From assembly GCA_947382645.1 (NCBI GenBank), contig CANDAE010000008.1, positions 1 through 64,000 on the forward strand: a stretch of DNA of 64,000 nucleotides, in the 5' to 3' direction. Of this stretch, positions 49,455 through 59,419 are shown piece after piece. Position 1 is the first letter of the stretch; every line of letters begins with the position of its first letter. The translations under genes and the position numbers were made by a program. Under the pieces are notes generated by a model. The model was given only the letters and a program-made list of their open reading frames with translations, was not told the origin of the DNA and did no database searches. Source of the DNA: Suilimivivens sp009774465. GTDB taxonomy: Bacteria; Bacillota; Clostridia; Lachnospirales; Lachnospiraceae.

Positions 49455-50579
49455 ATGGACTTATTGGAATTGCGTGGAAAAATTGATGAAATTGACGCAC
49501 AGATTGTGGATTTATACGAAAAGAGGATGGATATTTCCAGACAGGTAGCGGAATATAAAATCGAGACCGGAAAGCAGGTTTTTGATAAGGCAAGGGAGGA
49601 AGAAAAACTTCGCAGGGTGAAGGCGCTGACTCATAATGAGTTTAATGCCCTTGGAATAGAAGAGCTGTTTGAGCAGATTATGTCCATGAGTCGGAAGCTC
49701 CAGTACCGGATGCTGACAGAACATGGAAGTACAGGCAGGCTTCCCTTTATCGGAGTGGACAGCCTTTTTAAAGGAAAAGTTAAGGTAGTGTTTCAGGGAG
49801 CGGAAGGAGCATATTCTCAGGCGGCTATGATGCAGTATTTTGGAGATCAGGCGGACAGCTTTCATGTGGATACTTTCAGAGATGCCATGACTGCCATTGA
49901 CGAGGGCAGGGCGGATTTTGCAGTGCTTCCCATAGAAAATTCAACAGCAGGCATTGTAAGTGAGATTTATGATCTTCTGGCGGAATTTGAGAATTATATT
50001 GTGGGAGAGCAGATCATTAAGATTGAGCATTGTTTAATGGCCCTTCCCGGAACCCGCATGGAAGAGATTCAAACGGTATATTCCCATCCCCAGTCGCTGA
50101 TGCAGTCGGCAAGATTCTTAAGCGAATACAACTGGCGCCAGATCAGTATGCATAATAATGCCTTTGCCGCCCAGAAGGTGGCGGAGGAGGGAAACAAAGC
50201 GCAGGCTGCCATTGCCAGTGAATATGCGGCAAAAATTTACGGGCTTGAGGTACTTGCCAGAGGGGTTAATCAGAGCAGTGCAAATTCCACCCGTTTTATA
50301 ATTGTAACCAATCAGAAGATTTTCCTGGAAAATGCGAAGAAGATCAGCATTTGTTTTGAGGTGCCTCATGAGAGTGGTTCCTTATATCACATGCTTTCCC
50401 ATTTTATTTATAATAATCTGAATATGAACAGGATTGAAAGCAGGCCCATTGAAGACAGAAGCTGGGAATACAGGTTTTTTATTGACTTTGAAGGCAATTT
50501 GTCGGACAGCGCTGTGAAAAATGCCTTAAGAGGCCTTCGGGCAGAAGCCAGAAATATGAGGATTTTGGGAAATTATTGA
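49455..50579 (+). CDS. pheA: Bifunctional chorismate mutase / prephenate dehydratase
   Basis: 374 aa from the ATG at 49455 with GGAGG upstream. Residues about 1-90 are an AroQ-type chorismate mutase (LELRGKIDEIDAQIVDLYEK, RMDISRQVAEYKIETGKQ). Next is the prephenate dehydratase (VVFQGAEGAYSQAAMMQYF, FAVLPIENSTAGIVSEIYDL, VYSHPQSLMQSARFL, NSTRFIIV). The C-terminus is an ACT-like domain (FEVPHESGSLYHMLSHF, RIESRPIEDRSWEYRFFIDF) that usually senses phenylalanine. It makes phenylpyruvate. The next gene starts within its stop codon. Confidence 0.93.
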   Translation: MDLLELRGKIDEIDAQIVDLYEKRMDISRQVAEYKIETGKQVFDKAREEEKLRRVKALTHNEFNALGIEELFEQIMSMSRKLQYRMLTEHGSTGRLPFIGVDSLFKGKVKVVFQGAEGAYSQAAMMQYFGDQADSFHVDTFRDAMTAIDEGRADFAVLPIENSTAGIVSEIYDLLAEFENYIVGEQIIKIEHCLMALPGTRMEEIQTVYSHPQSLMQSARFLSEYNWRQISMHNNAFAAQKVAEEGNKAQAAIASEYAAKIYGLEVLARGVNQSSANSTRFIIVTNQKIFLENAKKISICFEVPHESGSLYHMLSHFIYNNLNMNRIESRPIEDRSWEYRFFIDFEGNLSDSAVKNALRGLRAEARNMRILGNY

Positions 50580-51970
50580 GGTACTTAAGCTGGCAGCAGG
50601 ATGAATATTTGTCTGATTTATCCTGCAGGACATACGAAAAAAGGAGCATGGCTGTAACTATGAGAAGGCAGGAATTGATTGTATATAAGGAGTTTGATGA
50701 GGAAGAAGGCCGCCTTTTATTTGATATGGCATGGCTGATGGAGCATTATAAAGAAGATGATTACAACAAAGAAGATATGGCAGGGCTTTTGTATGACTGC
50801 ATCCACAAACTTCTTGAACTTGCAGGAAATCATGGATTTTATGGAAACCTCTGGCATTGTTATTTGTCAAATCTTTTAGTAAATAATGAAAACAGCTATA
50901 GCAGGGCCTGCGAGATAAAAGGAGAGGTAAAAGGCAGCATCAATCGTGCGGTTTTACATGATATTGTTATTTTTAAGGAATTTTTTGATTATGATTTTAC
51001 AGATATGATTCAGACGCTTTCCGTCACAGATTTTGATCTTATCACTGACTATGAAAGCAGCGACAGCGAAAGCAAGGTATATAACAGCCGCATCAGGGAG
51101 AGAATCTGCTGCCTTGCAGTGAAGTTTACCCAGGCTCATACGCCGGAGGAAATGAAAGCAACGCTTACAGAGTTTTATAAAGACTATGGCGTTGGAAAAT
51201 TTGGACTTCACAAGGCGTTCCGGGTGGCCCATGATGAAAATGGCGTTCACATTATTCCCATTCAGAATATTGCCCATGTATATTTAAATGATCTGGTGGG
51301 ATATGAGATTCCCAAAAGGAAACTGATTGAAAATACGGAGGCTTTCGTAGAGGGGAGAAAAGCAAACAACTGTCTTCTTTTTGGTGATGCAGGTACCGGA
51401 AAGTCTTCCAGCATTAAGGGAATTGCCAATGAATATTATGAAAAGGGACTGCGGATCATAGAGATTTACAAGCATCAGTTTCAGGATTTAAATGAGGTAA
51501 TTACGCAGATTAAAAACAGAAATTATAAATTTATAATTTATATGGATGATTTAAGCTTTGAGGACTTTGAAATTGAGTATAAATATTTAAAGGCAGTTAT
51601 AGAGGGCGGATTGGAGAAAAAACCGGCAAATGTACTGATTTACGCAACCAGCAACAGACGCCATCTGGTGCGGGAGAAATTCTCGGATAAAGAAGACAGA
51701 AGAGATGATCTTCATGCAGGCGACACTGTGCAGGAAAAACTTTCACTGGTATCCCGGTTTGGCGTTACGATCTTTTTTGCCGCGCCGGACAAAAAGGAAT
51801 TCCAAAACATTGTACAGGTACTGGCGGAACGATATCATGTATCTATGCCGAAGGAAGAACTTTTATTAGAAGCAAATAAATGGGAGCTTGCCCACGGGGG
51901 GCTTTCAGGAAGAACAGCGCAGCAGTTTATTGATTATCTGCTTGGCAGAAAGGAGCATTCATGGCAGTAA
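50576..51970 (+). CDS. DUF815 family AAA-type ATPase
   Basis: 464 aa from a TTG whose TTGA overlaps the pheA stop by four bases, suggesting coupling; an ATG at 50648 with AAAGGAG close before it is an alternative. The C-terminal half is an AAA ATPase: LLFGDAGTGKSSSIKGIANE (Walker A), FIIYMDDLSFEDFEIEY (Walker B), ANVLIYATSNRRHLVREKFS, LSLVSRFGVTIFF and RTAQQFIDYLL. The N-terminal half is specific to the family. Role unknown. The stop overlaps the ppx start. Confidence 0.8.
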   Translation: MRYLSWQQDEYLSDLSCRTYEKRSMAVTMRRQELIVYKEFDEEEGRLLFDMAWLMEHYKEDDYNKEDMAGLLYDCIHKLLELAGNHGFYGNLWHCYLSNLLVNNENSYSRACEIKGEVKGSINRAVLHDIVIFKEFFDYDFTDMIQTLSVTDFDLITDYESSDSESKVYNSRIRERICCLAVKFTQAHTPEEMKATLTEFYKDYGVGKFGLHKAFRVAHDENGVHIIPIQNIAHVYLNDLVGYEIPKRKLIENTEAFVEGRKANNCLLFGDAGTGKSSSIKGIANEYYEKGLRIIEIYKHQFQDLNEVITQIKNRNYKFIIYMDDLSFEDFEIEYKYLKAVIEGGLEKKPANVLIYATSNRRHLVREKFSDKEDRRDDLHAGDTVQEKLSLVSRFGVTIFFAAPDKKEFQNIVQVLAERYHVSMPKEELLLEANKWELAHGGLSGRTAQQFIDYLLGRKEHSWQ

Positions 51971-53499
51971 AAACATTTGCAGCAATTGATGTGGGATCTT
52001 ATGAGCTGGCTATGAAAATATTTGAGGTTTCCAGGGCAAAGGGGATGCGTGAGATCGACCATATTCGTTACAGTATTGATATGGGAAGCGAGACTTACAG
52101 TGAAGGAAAACTCTCCAGTGAAAGAGTAGATGAGCTTTGCCGAATCCTGCGGGAGTTTTCTGATATTATGCGGGCTTATCAGGTTTCCGATTATAAAGCT
52201 TATGGCACCAGCGCCATTCGTGAAACAAAAAATAAGGTGATTTTGCTTGATCAGGTGGAGCAGAGAACAGGAATACATATTGATATTTTAAGTAATTCGG
52301 AACAGCGTTTTTTAGATTATAAGTCCATCGCGCTGAAAGGGGAGGGATTTCAAAAAATCATTGAGAGCGGAACCGCAATTTTGGATATCGGCGGAGGCAG
52401 CATACAGATTTCTCTTTTTGACAATGATGCCCTTGTCTCCACTCAGAATATGAGGCTGGGGGTTTTACGTATTCAGGAGCATCTTCATCATTTGGACGCA
52501 AGTACCCGGCAGTATGACACTTTGATCAAGGAAATGGCAGAGTCCCAGCTCAGCGTCTACAAAAAGCTTTATTTAAAGGACCGCCAGATTAAGAATATTA
52601 TTGTGGTGGATGACTATATTTCCGAGCTTGTGATGCGTAAGGGAAAAGACAGCACAGGAGGAGTTGCAGATAGAAAAACACTGGAGTATTATACGGAAGC
52701 ATGCCGCACTAAAAATATATCCGAGCTTTCCAATCTGCTGAATATGCCGGAGGAAAAAATTTCTCTTTTATATATTTCAATGATTCTCCTTCACTGTATT
52801 ATGAAAAATGTGGAGGCGGAGAGAATCTGGGCGCCGGGAGTAACCCTTTGCGATGGAATTGCTTACGAGTATGCGGAAAAGAACAAGATCATTACCCTTC
52901 CCCACGATTTTGAAAAGGACATTATCGCCTGCGCTCAAAGCATCAGCAAAAGGTATCAGGGAAGCAAAAAGCGGAGTGAGACTTTAGAGAGAATTGCACT
53001 TTCCATTTTTGACGGAATGAAAAAAATTCATGGTCTGGGCAAAAGAGAAAGGCTGCTTTTACAAATTGCAACTATTTTGCATGACTGTGGTAAATATATC
53101 AGCATGGTGAATTTGGGAGAATGTTCTTACAGTATTATTATGGCTACGGAAATCATTGGTCTTTCTCACATAGAAAGAGAGATCGTGGCGAATGTGGTAA
53201 AGTATAATCATCTGGAATTTGACTATGAGGCGGAAGAATACAAAAACCATATGATTGATAAGATATCATACCTGAAAATAGCCAAATTGATTGCAATATT
53301 AAAGCTGGCAAACGGGCTTGACAGAAGCCACAAACAGAAATTTAAAAATATGAAAATATCATTAAAAGAAGAAGAACTGATTATTACGGTAGACACTGCT
53401 GAAGACATTACCCTGGAAAAGGGGCTTTTTGATGAGCGGGCAGTTTTCTTTGAAGAGGTATATAAAATAAGACCGGTGATCAGGAAAAAACGTTCATAG
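51961..53499 (+). CDS. ppx: Ppx/GppA family exopolyphosphatase
   Basis: 512 aa with AAAGGAG before the ATG, overlapping the DUF815 gene by 10 bases. The N-terminal ASKHA domain has AAIDVGSYELAMKIFEV, YGTSAIRETKNKVILL, and ILDIGGGSIQISLFDN. The C-terminal HD-like domain has LQIATILHDCGKYISMVNL. It releases phosphate from polyphosphate ends or from pppGpp. It is directly upstream of ppk, so synthesis and breakdown of polyphosphate are encoded together. Confidence 0.85.
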   Translation: MAVKTFAAIDVGSYELAMKIFEVSRAKGMREIDHIRYSIDMGSETYSEGKLSSERVDELCRILREFSDIMRAYQVSDYKAYGTSAIRETKNKVILLDQVEQRTGIHIDILSNSEQRFLDYKSIALKGEGFQKIIESGTAILDIGGGSIQISLFDNDALVSTQNMRLGVLRIQEHLHHLDASTRQYDTLIKEMAESQLSVYKKLYLKDRQIKNIIVVDDYISELVMRKGKDSTGGVADRKTLEYYTEACRTKNISELSNLLNMPEEKISLLYISMILLHCIMKNVEAERIWAPGVTLCDGIAYEYAEKNKIITLPHDFEKDIIACAQSISKRYQGSKKRSETLERIALSIFDGMKKIHGLGKRERLLLQIATILHDCGKYISMVNLGECSYSIIMATEIIGLSHIEREIVANVVKYNHLEFDYEAEEYKNHMIDKISYLKIAKLIAILKLANGLDRSHKQKFKNMKISLKEEELIITVDTAEDITLEKGLFDERAVFFEEVYKIRPVIRKKRS

Positions 53500-53543
53500 G
53501 TGTAAGTTTAATAAAAGTCAGGGAAAGGATTGGGTTAATTAAT

Positions 53544-55673
53544 ATGGGGAAATCGAATTATGAAGATCCGGAAAATTACAGAAACAGAGAATTAAGCTGG
53601 ATTTTGTTTGACAAAAGGGTTTTAAGCGAAGCAAGAAATAAAAATAATCCTTTATTTGAACGGTTAAAATTTTTAAGTATTACATCTTCCAATCTGGATG
53701 AATTTTTCATGGTAAGGGTGGCTTCTTTAAAAGATATGGTCAATGCAGGCTATGATAAGCCGGATATTGCAGGGATGACGCCTGGGCAGCAGCTTACAGC
53801 ACTGAATAAAGAAACTCATGAACTGGTGGATTTACAGTACTCCACTTATAACAGATCGTTGCTTCCGCAGCTTCACTTAAACGGACTTACTGTGATTGAA
53901 TCACATGAAAAGCTGACCGACTGGGAAGCGGCTTATGTGGATAAATATTACGAGGAGAATGTTTATCCGGTTTTGACGCCTATGGCAGTGGATTCCTCCC
54001 GCCCCTTTCCACTGATCAGAAATAAATCCCTTAATATCGGCGCCCTTGTGAGAAAGAAAAACGGGGATGAGTTCCTTGAGTTTGCTACGGTACAGGTGCC
54101 CAGCGTACTTTCAAGGATTGTGCAGATTCCTTCTGAAAAAGGAGAGGAAAAAAAGGTAATATTGCTGGAAGAAGTGATTGAAAGAAACATTCACAAACTG
54201 TTTTTAAATTATGATATTGTGTGCTCGGCGCCTTTTCGGATTATGAGAAATGCAGACCTGACAATAGAAGAAGATGAGGCGGAAGATCTGCTTAAGGAAA
54301 TTGAAAAGCAACTGAAAAAGCGTCAGTGGGGGCAGGCCATCCGCCTGGAGGTGGAGGACACCATTGACCAGAGACTTCTCAGTATTATAGAGGAAGAATT
54401 AAGGATTACGGAAGAAGATATTTACAAAATTGACGGACCGCTGGATTTGACTTTCCTTATGAAAATGTATGCCCTTCCCGGGTTTGAACATTTAAAGGAA
54501 AGCAGCTATGCACCTCCCCAGATGGTGCCGGAATTACCTCCTGAGTGTGATATTTTTGAGAGAATCAGGGAAAAGGATATTCTTTTGCACCATCCTTATG
54601 AAACCTTTACTCCTGTGGTGGATTTTATCCGGCAGGCGGCAAGGGATAAGGATGTGCTTGCAATCAAGCAGACGCTTTACCGGGTAAGCGGTAATTCACC
54701 TATTATTGCGGCCCTTGCCCAGGCGGCAGAAAACGGAAAACAGGTTTCCGTGCTGGTGGAGCTGAAAGCAAGGTTTGACGAGGAAAATAATATTGTCTGG
54801 GCAAAGATGTTAGAGAAGGCAGGCTGTCATGTAATTTATGGTCTGGTAGGTTTAAAAACCCACAGCAAGATAACGCTGGTGGTGCGCAGGGAAGATGATG
54901 GAATCAGAAGATATGTGCATCTTGGAACCGGAAACTACAATGATGCCACTGCCAAATTGTATACGGATGTAGGTCTTTTAACCTGTTCTCCTTCTATTGG
55001 AGAGGATGCCACAGCAGTATTTAACATGCTTTCAGGATATTCTGAGCCTCTTAACTGGAATAAACTTTCCCTTGCACCGCTGTGGCTGAAGGACAGATTT
55101 TTATTTTTGATTAACAGAGAAAGGGAAAATGCACTGGCCGGGCGCAGGGGGCATATTATTGCAAAGATCAACAGCCTGTGCGACAAAGATATTATAAAAG
55201 CACTGTATGATGCAGGTGCGGCAGGAGTGAAGATAGAGCTGATTGTCAGAGGAATCTGCTGCTTAAAGACAGGGCTTCCCGGAATAGGGAATCATATTAC
55301 TGTCCGTTCCATTGTTGGAAACTTTTTGGAGCACAGCCGTATTTTCTATTTTGAAAACGACGGGAAGGGGGAAGTATACTGTGCAAGTGCTGACTGGATG
55401 CCCAGAAACCTGGAAAGGCGTGTGGAAATCATGTTCCCCATTGATAAGCCGGAGCTCCAGAAAAAGCTTATGACAATTCTTCATATGCAGCTGAAAGATA
55501 CAGTGAAAGCTCATGTTTTAACAGATAAAGGAATATACGAAAAGGTTGATAAGAGAGGAAAGGGAACCTTTAATTCCCAGTTGGAATTCGGCAATATGGC
55601 GGTTAAGACTGCCAAAATGCAGGAGCAATTGGGAAACAGCAGAGTGTTTATCCCGGAAATGCATCATGAATAA
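53544..55673 (+). CDS. ppk1: Polyphosphate kinase 1
   Basis: 709 aa, full length. It builds polyphosphate from ATP through a phosphohistidine. Order: N-terminal domain (ELSWILFDKRVLSEARN, SNLDEFFMVRVASLKDM), head domain, then the two phospholipase-D-like parts with the autophosphorylated His in LKTHSKITLVVRR (about residue 440) and the second His in LEHSRIFYFENDGKG (about residue 596). It is 44 bases after ppx and overlaps maf by 8 bases. Confidence 0.93.
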   Translation: MGKSNYEDPENYRNRELSWILFDKRVLSEARNKNNPLFERLKFLSITSSNLDEFFMVRVASLKDMVNAGYDKPDIAGMTPGQQLTALNKETHELVDLQYSTYNRSLLPQLHLNGLTVIESHEKLTDWEAAYVDKYYEENVYPVLTPMAVDSSRPFPLIRNKSLNIGALVRKKNGDEFLEFATVQVPSVLSRIVQIPSEKGEEKKVILLEEVIERNIHKLFLNYDIVCSAPFRIMRNADLTIEEDEAEDLLKEIEKQLKKRQWGQAIRLEVEDTIDQRLLSIIEEELRITEEDIYKIDGPLDLTFLMKMYALPGFEHLKESSYAPPQMVPELPPECDIFERIREKDILLHHPYETFTPVVDFIRQAARDKDVLAIKQTLYRVSGNSPIIAALAQAAENGKQVSVLVELKARFDEENNIVWAKMLEKAGCHVIYGLVGLKTHSKITLVVRREDDGIRRYVHLGTGNYNDATAKLYTDVGLLTCSPSIGEDATAVFNMLSGYSEPLNWNKLSLAPLWLKDRFLFLINRERENALAGRRGHIIAKINSLCDKDIIKALYDAGAAGVKIELIVRGICCLKTGLPGIGNHITVRSIVGNFLEHSRIFYFENDGKGEVYCASADWMPRNLERRVEIMFPIDKPELQKKLMTILHMQLKDTVKAHVLTDKGIYEKVDKRGKGTFNSQLEFGNMAVKTAKMQEQLGNSRVFIPEMHHE

Positions 55674-56244
55674 AATTATTTTAGCTTCTGCCTCCCCAAG
55701 GAGGCAGGAGCTTCTTACACAGATAGGAATGGAATTTAAAGTAATACCAAGCGGAATGGAAGAAGTACCCCAAAGCCGGCAGCCGGAAGATGTGGTGATG
55801 GAGCTCTCAAAGGGAAAAGCAGAGGATGTTTTTGAAAGCCTTCCAAAAGAGGAAAAAGAAATAACTCTGGTGATAGGAGCAGATACCATAGTGGCTTATA
55901 AGGGGCGGATTATAGGAAAACCAGACAGCAGGGAAAATGCGCAGGAAATACTTTCCTGCCTGCAGGGCGGCATCCACCAGGTATACACAGGAGTTACATT
56001 AATATGGCAGGCGGGAGAAAAGATATCCTTTTATGAAAAAACAGATGTGGAGATGTACCCCATGAGCATGGAAGAGATAAAAAGGTATGTGGATACAGGA
56101 GAACCTGTGGATAAGGCAGGCGCCTACGGCATTCAGGGAAAAGGCGCCGCATATATAAAGGAGATACGGGGAGATTACAATAATGTGGTCGGCCTGCCTG
56201 TAGGCCGATTGTACCAGGAAATGAAAAAGCATTTTTTATTGTAG
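55666..56244 (+). CDS. maf: Maf family nucleoside-triphosphate pyrophosphatase
   Basis: 192 aa from the ATG at 55666, overlapping the ppk stop. It removes pyrophosphate from non-canonical or specific dNTPs. Marks: NKIILASASPRRQELLTQIG, VVMELSKGKAEDVF, LVIGADTIVAYKGRIIGKP, EEIKRYVDTGEPVDKAGAYG and IRGDYNNVVGLPVGRLYQEM. Last gene of the pheA-to-maf run. Substrate class (dTTP/UTP type) is probable from VDKAGAYGIQG but not proved. Confidence 0.92.
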   Translation: MNKIILASASPRRQELLTQIGMEFKVIPSGMEEVPQSRQPEDVVMELSKGKAEDVFESLPKEEKEITLVIGADTIVAYKGRIIGKPDSRENAQEILSCLQGGIHQVYTGVTLIWQAGEKISFYEKTDVEMYPMSMEEIKRYVDTGEPVDKAGAYGIQGKGAAYIKEIRGDYNNVVGLPVGRLYQEMKKHFLL

Positions 56245-56314
56245 AAGCAGACTGCGCAATACAACGAAAATACGAAAAAAAGCGAAAATGTGCTCGTTTT
56301 GTAAAAATATAGTA

Positions 56315-56326
56315 AAAACGTTTCGA
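56315..56326. promoter_or_regulatory. LacI-like operator, upstream site
   Basis: AAAACGTTTCGA carries the central CGTT/AACG of LacI-family and CcpA operators. Upstream of the -35, so it could act in looping or catabolite control. Confidence 0.35.
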
Positions 56327-56381
56327 TAAAAATTGTGCAATATGCACAAAAATGGTGTAAAAAAATATACATTGCAAAATA

Positions 56382-56410
56382 TTGACAATGATAAAAGCTA
56401 ATGTTATCCT
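56382..56410 (+). promoter_or_regulatory. Promoter of the galactan-uptake operon
   Basis: TTGACA (56382-56387), 17-base spacer, TATCCT (56405-56410), followed within 30 bases by two LacI-type operator sequences. Confidence 0.65.
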
Positions 56411-56420
56411 ACTTTTGGAA

Positions 56421-56452
56421 CAAACGGTTGCGCAAAATTGGAAGCGTTTCCG
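56421..56452. promoter_or_regulatory. Two LacI-type operators downstream of the promoter
   Basis: CAAACGGTTGCG (56421) and GGAAGCGTTTCC (56440-56451) are imperfect palindromes centred on CG, as bound by LacI/GalR repressors. Their place over the transcription start fits repression by the regulator at 60333. Confidence 0.6.
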
Positions 56453-56496
56453 AAAAATAATGTTCCATAACATATCGTTTTAGGAGGATAATGAGT

Positions 56497-57829
56497 ATGA
56501 AAAAGAAATTGTTAGCAGCTCTTCTTTCCGTATCCATGGTAGCAGCATTGTTAGCTGGATGTGGAAGCAAGGAAGCGGACAACAGTGCAGCTTCAAATGA
56601 AGCAGCAACCACAGAGACAACCGAAACAACTGAAGCAGCTGAGTCTACAGACAATGCTGAAGAAGCAGCACCTGCAGATGTTGATTACGGAACCGGTTCA
56701 ATTACCATCTGGGTTGCAGAAGAAGTAAATGCCTTTACACAGGCACAGGTTGACAAATTCATGGAAGAAAATCCCCAGTTTGCCGGCTACACAGTAACAA
56801 TCGAAGCTGTTGGTGAAGGTGATGCAGCCAGCAACATGATTACTGACGTAGAAGGGGGGGGCAGATATCTACGGATTTGCGCAGGACCAGTTGGCACGTC
56901 TTGTATCAGCAGGCTCAATCATGGAAGTTATCGGCGACTATGCTAACTTTGTATCTACCAGCAATGATGCAGGTGCTGTTGGCGCAGCTACTATGGGTGA
57001 TGCAATCTACGCATTCCCTGTTACTTCCGATAACGGATATTTTATGTATTATGACAAATCTGTTGTAACCGATCCTACTTCTCTTGAAAAGATCGTTGCA
57101 GACTGCGAAGCAGCAGGCAAGGGCTTTTACATGGAGATCAACTCAGGATGGTATCAGACAGCATTCTTCTTTGCAACAGGCTGCCAGCTTACTTATGATG
57201 CAGATGCTACAGGTAAGTTTATGAAGGCTAACGTTACCTATGCTTCTGACAATGGCGTTAAGGCTTTAAAGAAGATGATCGAGCTGAGTAAGTCTCCTTC
57301 TTTCTTTAATGGTTCCGCTATCAGCAATGCTACAAATCCTGGTGCAATCATCGATGGTACATGGGATTCAGGCGCAGCAAAAGAAGTATTTGGCGACAAC
57401 TATGCATGTGCAAAGCTTCCTACCTTCACTGTTGATGGTGAAACATTCCAGTTCAGCGGATTTGGCGGATTCAAGCTTTTAGGCTTAAAGCCTCAGACAG
57501 ATACCAACAAGGCAGTTGTTTGTCTTGAACTTGCTAAATACCTTTCAAGTGCAGAAGTTCAGCTTGCACGTTACAACGAAGTAGGCTGGGGCCCTTCCAA
57601 CATGGAAGCACAAGCTGACAGTGCAGTACAGTCTGACGAAGCTCTTTCCGCACTTGCTGAGCAGCTTGCATTCACAATTCCTCAGGGACAGTATCCTAAC
57701 GATTACTGGACTCTGGCAACAGCTCTTGGTGATGATGTAATTGCTGACAAATATGACAATGCATCTGATGAAGAATTAATGAGCGTTCTGGAAGAGTTCC
57801 AGGCAACCTGTGAATCCTACGCTCAGTAG
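56497..57829 (+). pseudogene. Sugar ABC transporter solute-binding lipoprotein, frameshifted
   Basis: Both halves belong to one MalE/GanS-like binding protein. The first frame starts at 56497 (GGAGG upstream) with a lipobox LLAGCGSK, a Thr/Glu-rich linker and TGSITIWVAEEVNAFTQAQV, and fails after MITDVEGG. The second frame carries DYANFVSTSNDAGAVGAATM, AFPVTSDNGYFMYYDKSVV and GTWDSGAAKEVFGDNY and ends at 57829. The break is a run of eight G (56854-56861); seven G would give VEGGADIYGFAQDQLARLV and one open gene. It may be a real mutation, a slippage switch or a sequencing error. Confidence 0.8.
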
Positions 57830-57891
57830 GCAGATCACAAAATGATATATGGCTGCATGGCGGGCTGCTTGCCGCGGCCTGCCGCAGCATT

Positions 57892-57942
57892 ATTTTTCAT
57901 GACAGCTAAAGGGAAAAACAGCTTTTGGCTGTCATGAAAAAT
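57892..57942 (+). repeat. Large stem-loop between binding-protein and permease genes
   Basis: ATTTTTCATGACAGC (57892-57906) pairs perfectly over 15 bp with GCTGTCATGAAAAAT (57928-57942). A second GC-rich palindromic stretch (about 57855-57888) precedes it. In maltose-type operons such elements stabilise the upstream message so that more binding protein than permease is made. Confidence 0.7.
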
Positions 57943-58015
57943 AAAAAGAGAAAATTTTATCAAAGAAACATCAAACAAAAGGTATAACATAAAAAATTGT
58001 GATTTGGAGGCGGAC

Positions 58016-59419
58016 ATGGGGAAAGAAAGTAAACTATCTGCCAATATTCAGAATATGTTTTCTAATATAGGCAAAAATGTGAAAGAGATTGGAGCAACTT
58101 TTACAGAAGGCGACTGGAAGACCAAGGTGTCTTTCTTAATCATGGGATTTGGCCAGCTCATGCATAAGCAGCTTCTTCGAGGCATTGTTTTTTTAGCTGT
58201 GGAAATTCTTTTTATCTATTACATGATTTCATTTGGAGCAAAATATCTTGCAGGTATTCCTACGTTAGGTACAACAGCTACATATGTGGATAAATCAGGG
58301 GTGGTTCCTGTTACTGTTTACGGGGACAACAGTTTTCTGATTTTACTGTATGGCTTATTGACAATATTTGTGATTTTTGCATTTATCTTTTTATGGAGAG
58401 TAAATATTCGTCAGAACAGACAGATACAGACGTATCTTGCACAGGGAAGGAAGCTTCCCACCTCCAAAGAGGATTTGTATTCACTGATCAATGAAAATTT
58501 TGATAAGACACTGCTGGCTCTGCCTAATCTTGGAGTGTTTGTTTTTATCATATTACCGATCATTTTCATGATCTGTGTGGCATTTACGAATTTTGATGCG
58601 GATCATCAGCCGCCTGCCGCTTTATTTTCATGGACAGGACTTGCAAACTTTAAGAATCTGTTTTCTATTGGTTCCGCAGGTTTTGGTTCCACCTTCTTTA
58701 CTGTATTGGGTTGGACCTTGGTATGGGCATTTTTTGCAACCTTCCTGAATTATTTTCTGGGAATGGGCGTTGCAATTATGATAAATAAAAAAGGCATTAA
58801 GTTTAAAAAGCTGTGGAGAACCATCCTGGTTATGACCATTGCGATTCCTCAGTTTGTATCTTTGCTTTATGTTTATAAGATGTTTGCAAATGACGGACTG
58901 GTAAACGGATATCTGTTAAAATGGGGGTTGGTTGATAACTTTATTCCTTTCTGGTCAAATGCAACCTATGCACGTATTCTGATCATTATCATTAATGTGT
59001 GGATTGGTATTCCTTACATGATGCTGATGGCAACCGGTATTTTAATGAATATTCCCGAAGATCTTTATGAAAGTGCCAGAATTGACGGGGCAAACGGTTT
59101 CCAGATGTTTATGAAGATTACACTTCCCTATATGCTGTTTATAACAGGACCATACCTTTTAACTTCATTTACAAATAACTTAAATAACTTTAACGTAATC
59201 TTCCTGTTGACACAGGGTAATCCGAAGTCAATGGATCTGGCAGGCGGAGCCGGATATACGGATCTGTTGATTACGTGGCTGTATAAGCTGACCATCAACG
59301 ATACAAACTATCGAATGGCAGCAGTAATTGGTATCATGGTATTTGTGGTTACGGCAGTAATATCACTGGTAGTATATCGTATCCTGCCGTCTGTAAAAGA
59401 TGAGGAGGGATTCCAATAA
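58016..59419 (+). CDS. Sugar ABC transporter permease, MalF/GanP-like
   Basis: 467 aa from the ATG at 58016 (TTGGAGG upstream). Two membrane helices form an extended N-terminus, then the six-helix MalF-type core. The EAA loop is YESARIDGANGFQMFMKITL, which docks the ATPase; LLTSFTNNLNNFNVIFLLT follows. It moves oligosaccharides delivered by the binding protein. The ATPase (MsmX-like) is not encoded here and is probably shared. It overlaps the next gene by one base. Confidence 0.9.
   Translation: MGKESKLSANIQNMFSNIGKNVKEIGATFTEGDWKTKVSFLIMGFGQLMHKQLLRGIVFLAVEILFIYYMISFGAKYLAGIPTLGTTATYVDKSGVVPVTVYGDNSFLILLYGLLTIFVIFAFIFLWRVNIRQNRQIQTYLAQGRKLPTSKEDLYSLINENFDKTLLALPNLGVFVFIILPIIFMICVAFTNFDADHQPPAALFSWTGLANFKNLFSIGSAGFGSTFFTVLGWTLVWAFFATFLNYFLGMGVAIMINKKGIKFKKLWRTILVMTIAIPQFVSLLYVYKMFANDGLVNGYLLKWGLVDNFIPFWSNATYARILIIIINVWIGIPYMMLMATGILMNIPEDLYESARIDGANGFQMFMKITLPYMLFITGPYLLTSFTNNLNNFNVIFLLTQGNPKSMDLAGGAGYTDLLITWLYKLTINDTNYRMAAVIGIMVFVVTAVISLVVYRILPSVKDEEGFQ

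Noticed and set aside
49276..49593. Upstream extension of the DUF5050 gene
   Set aside because: It would run through the gene's promoter and the ribosome binding site, and lacks a start signal.
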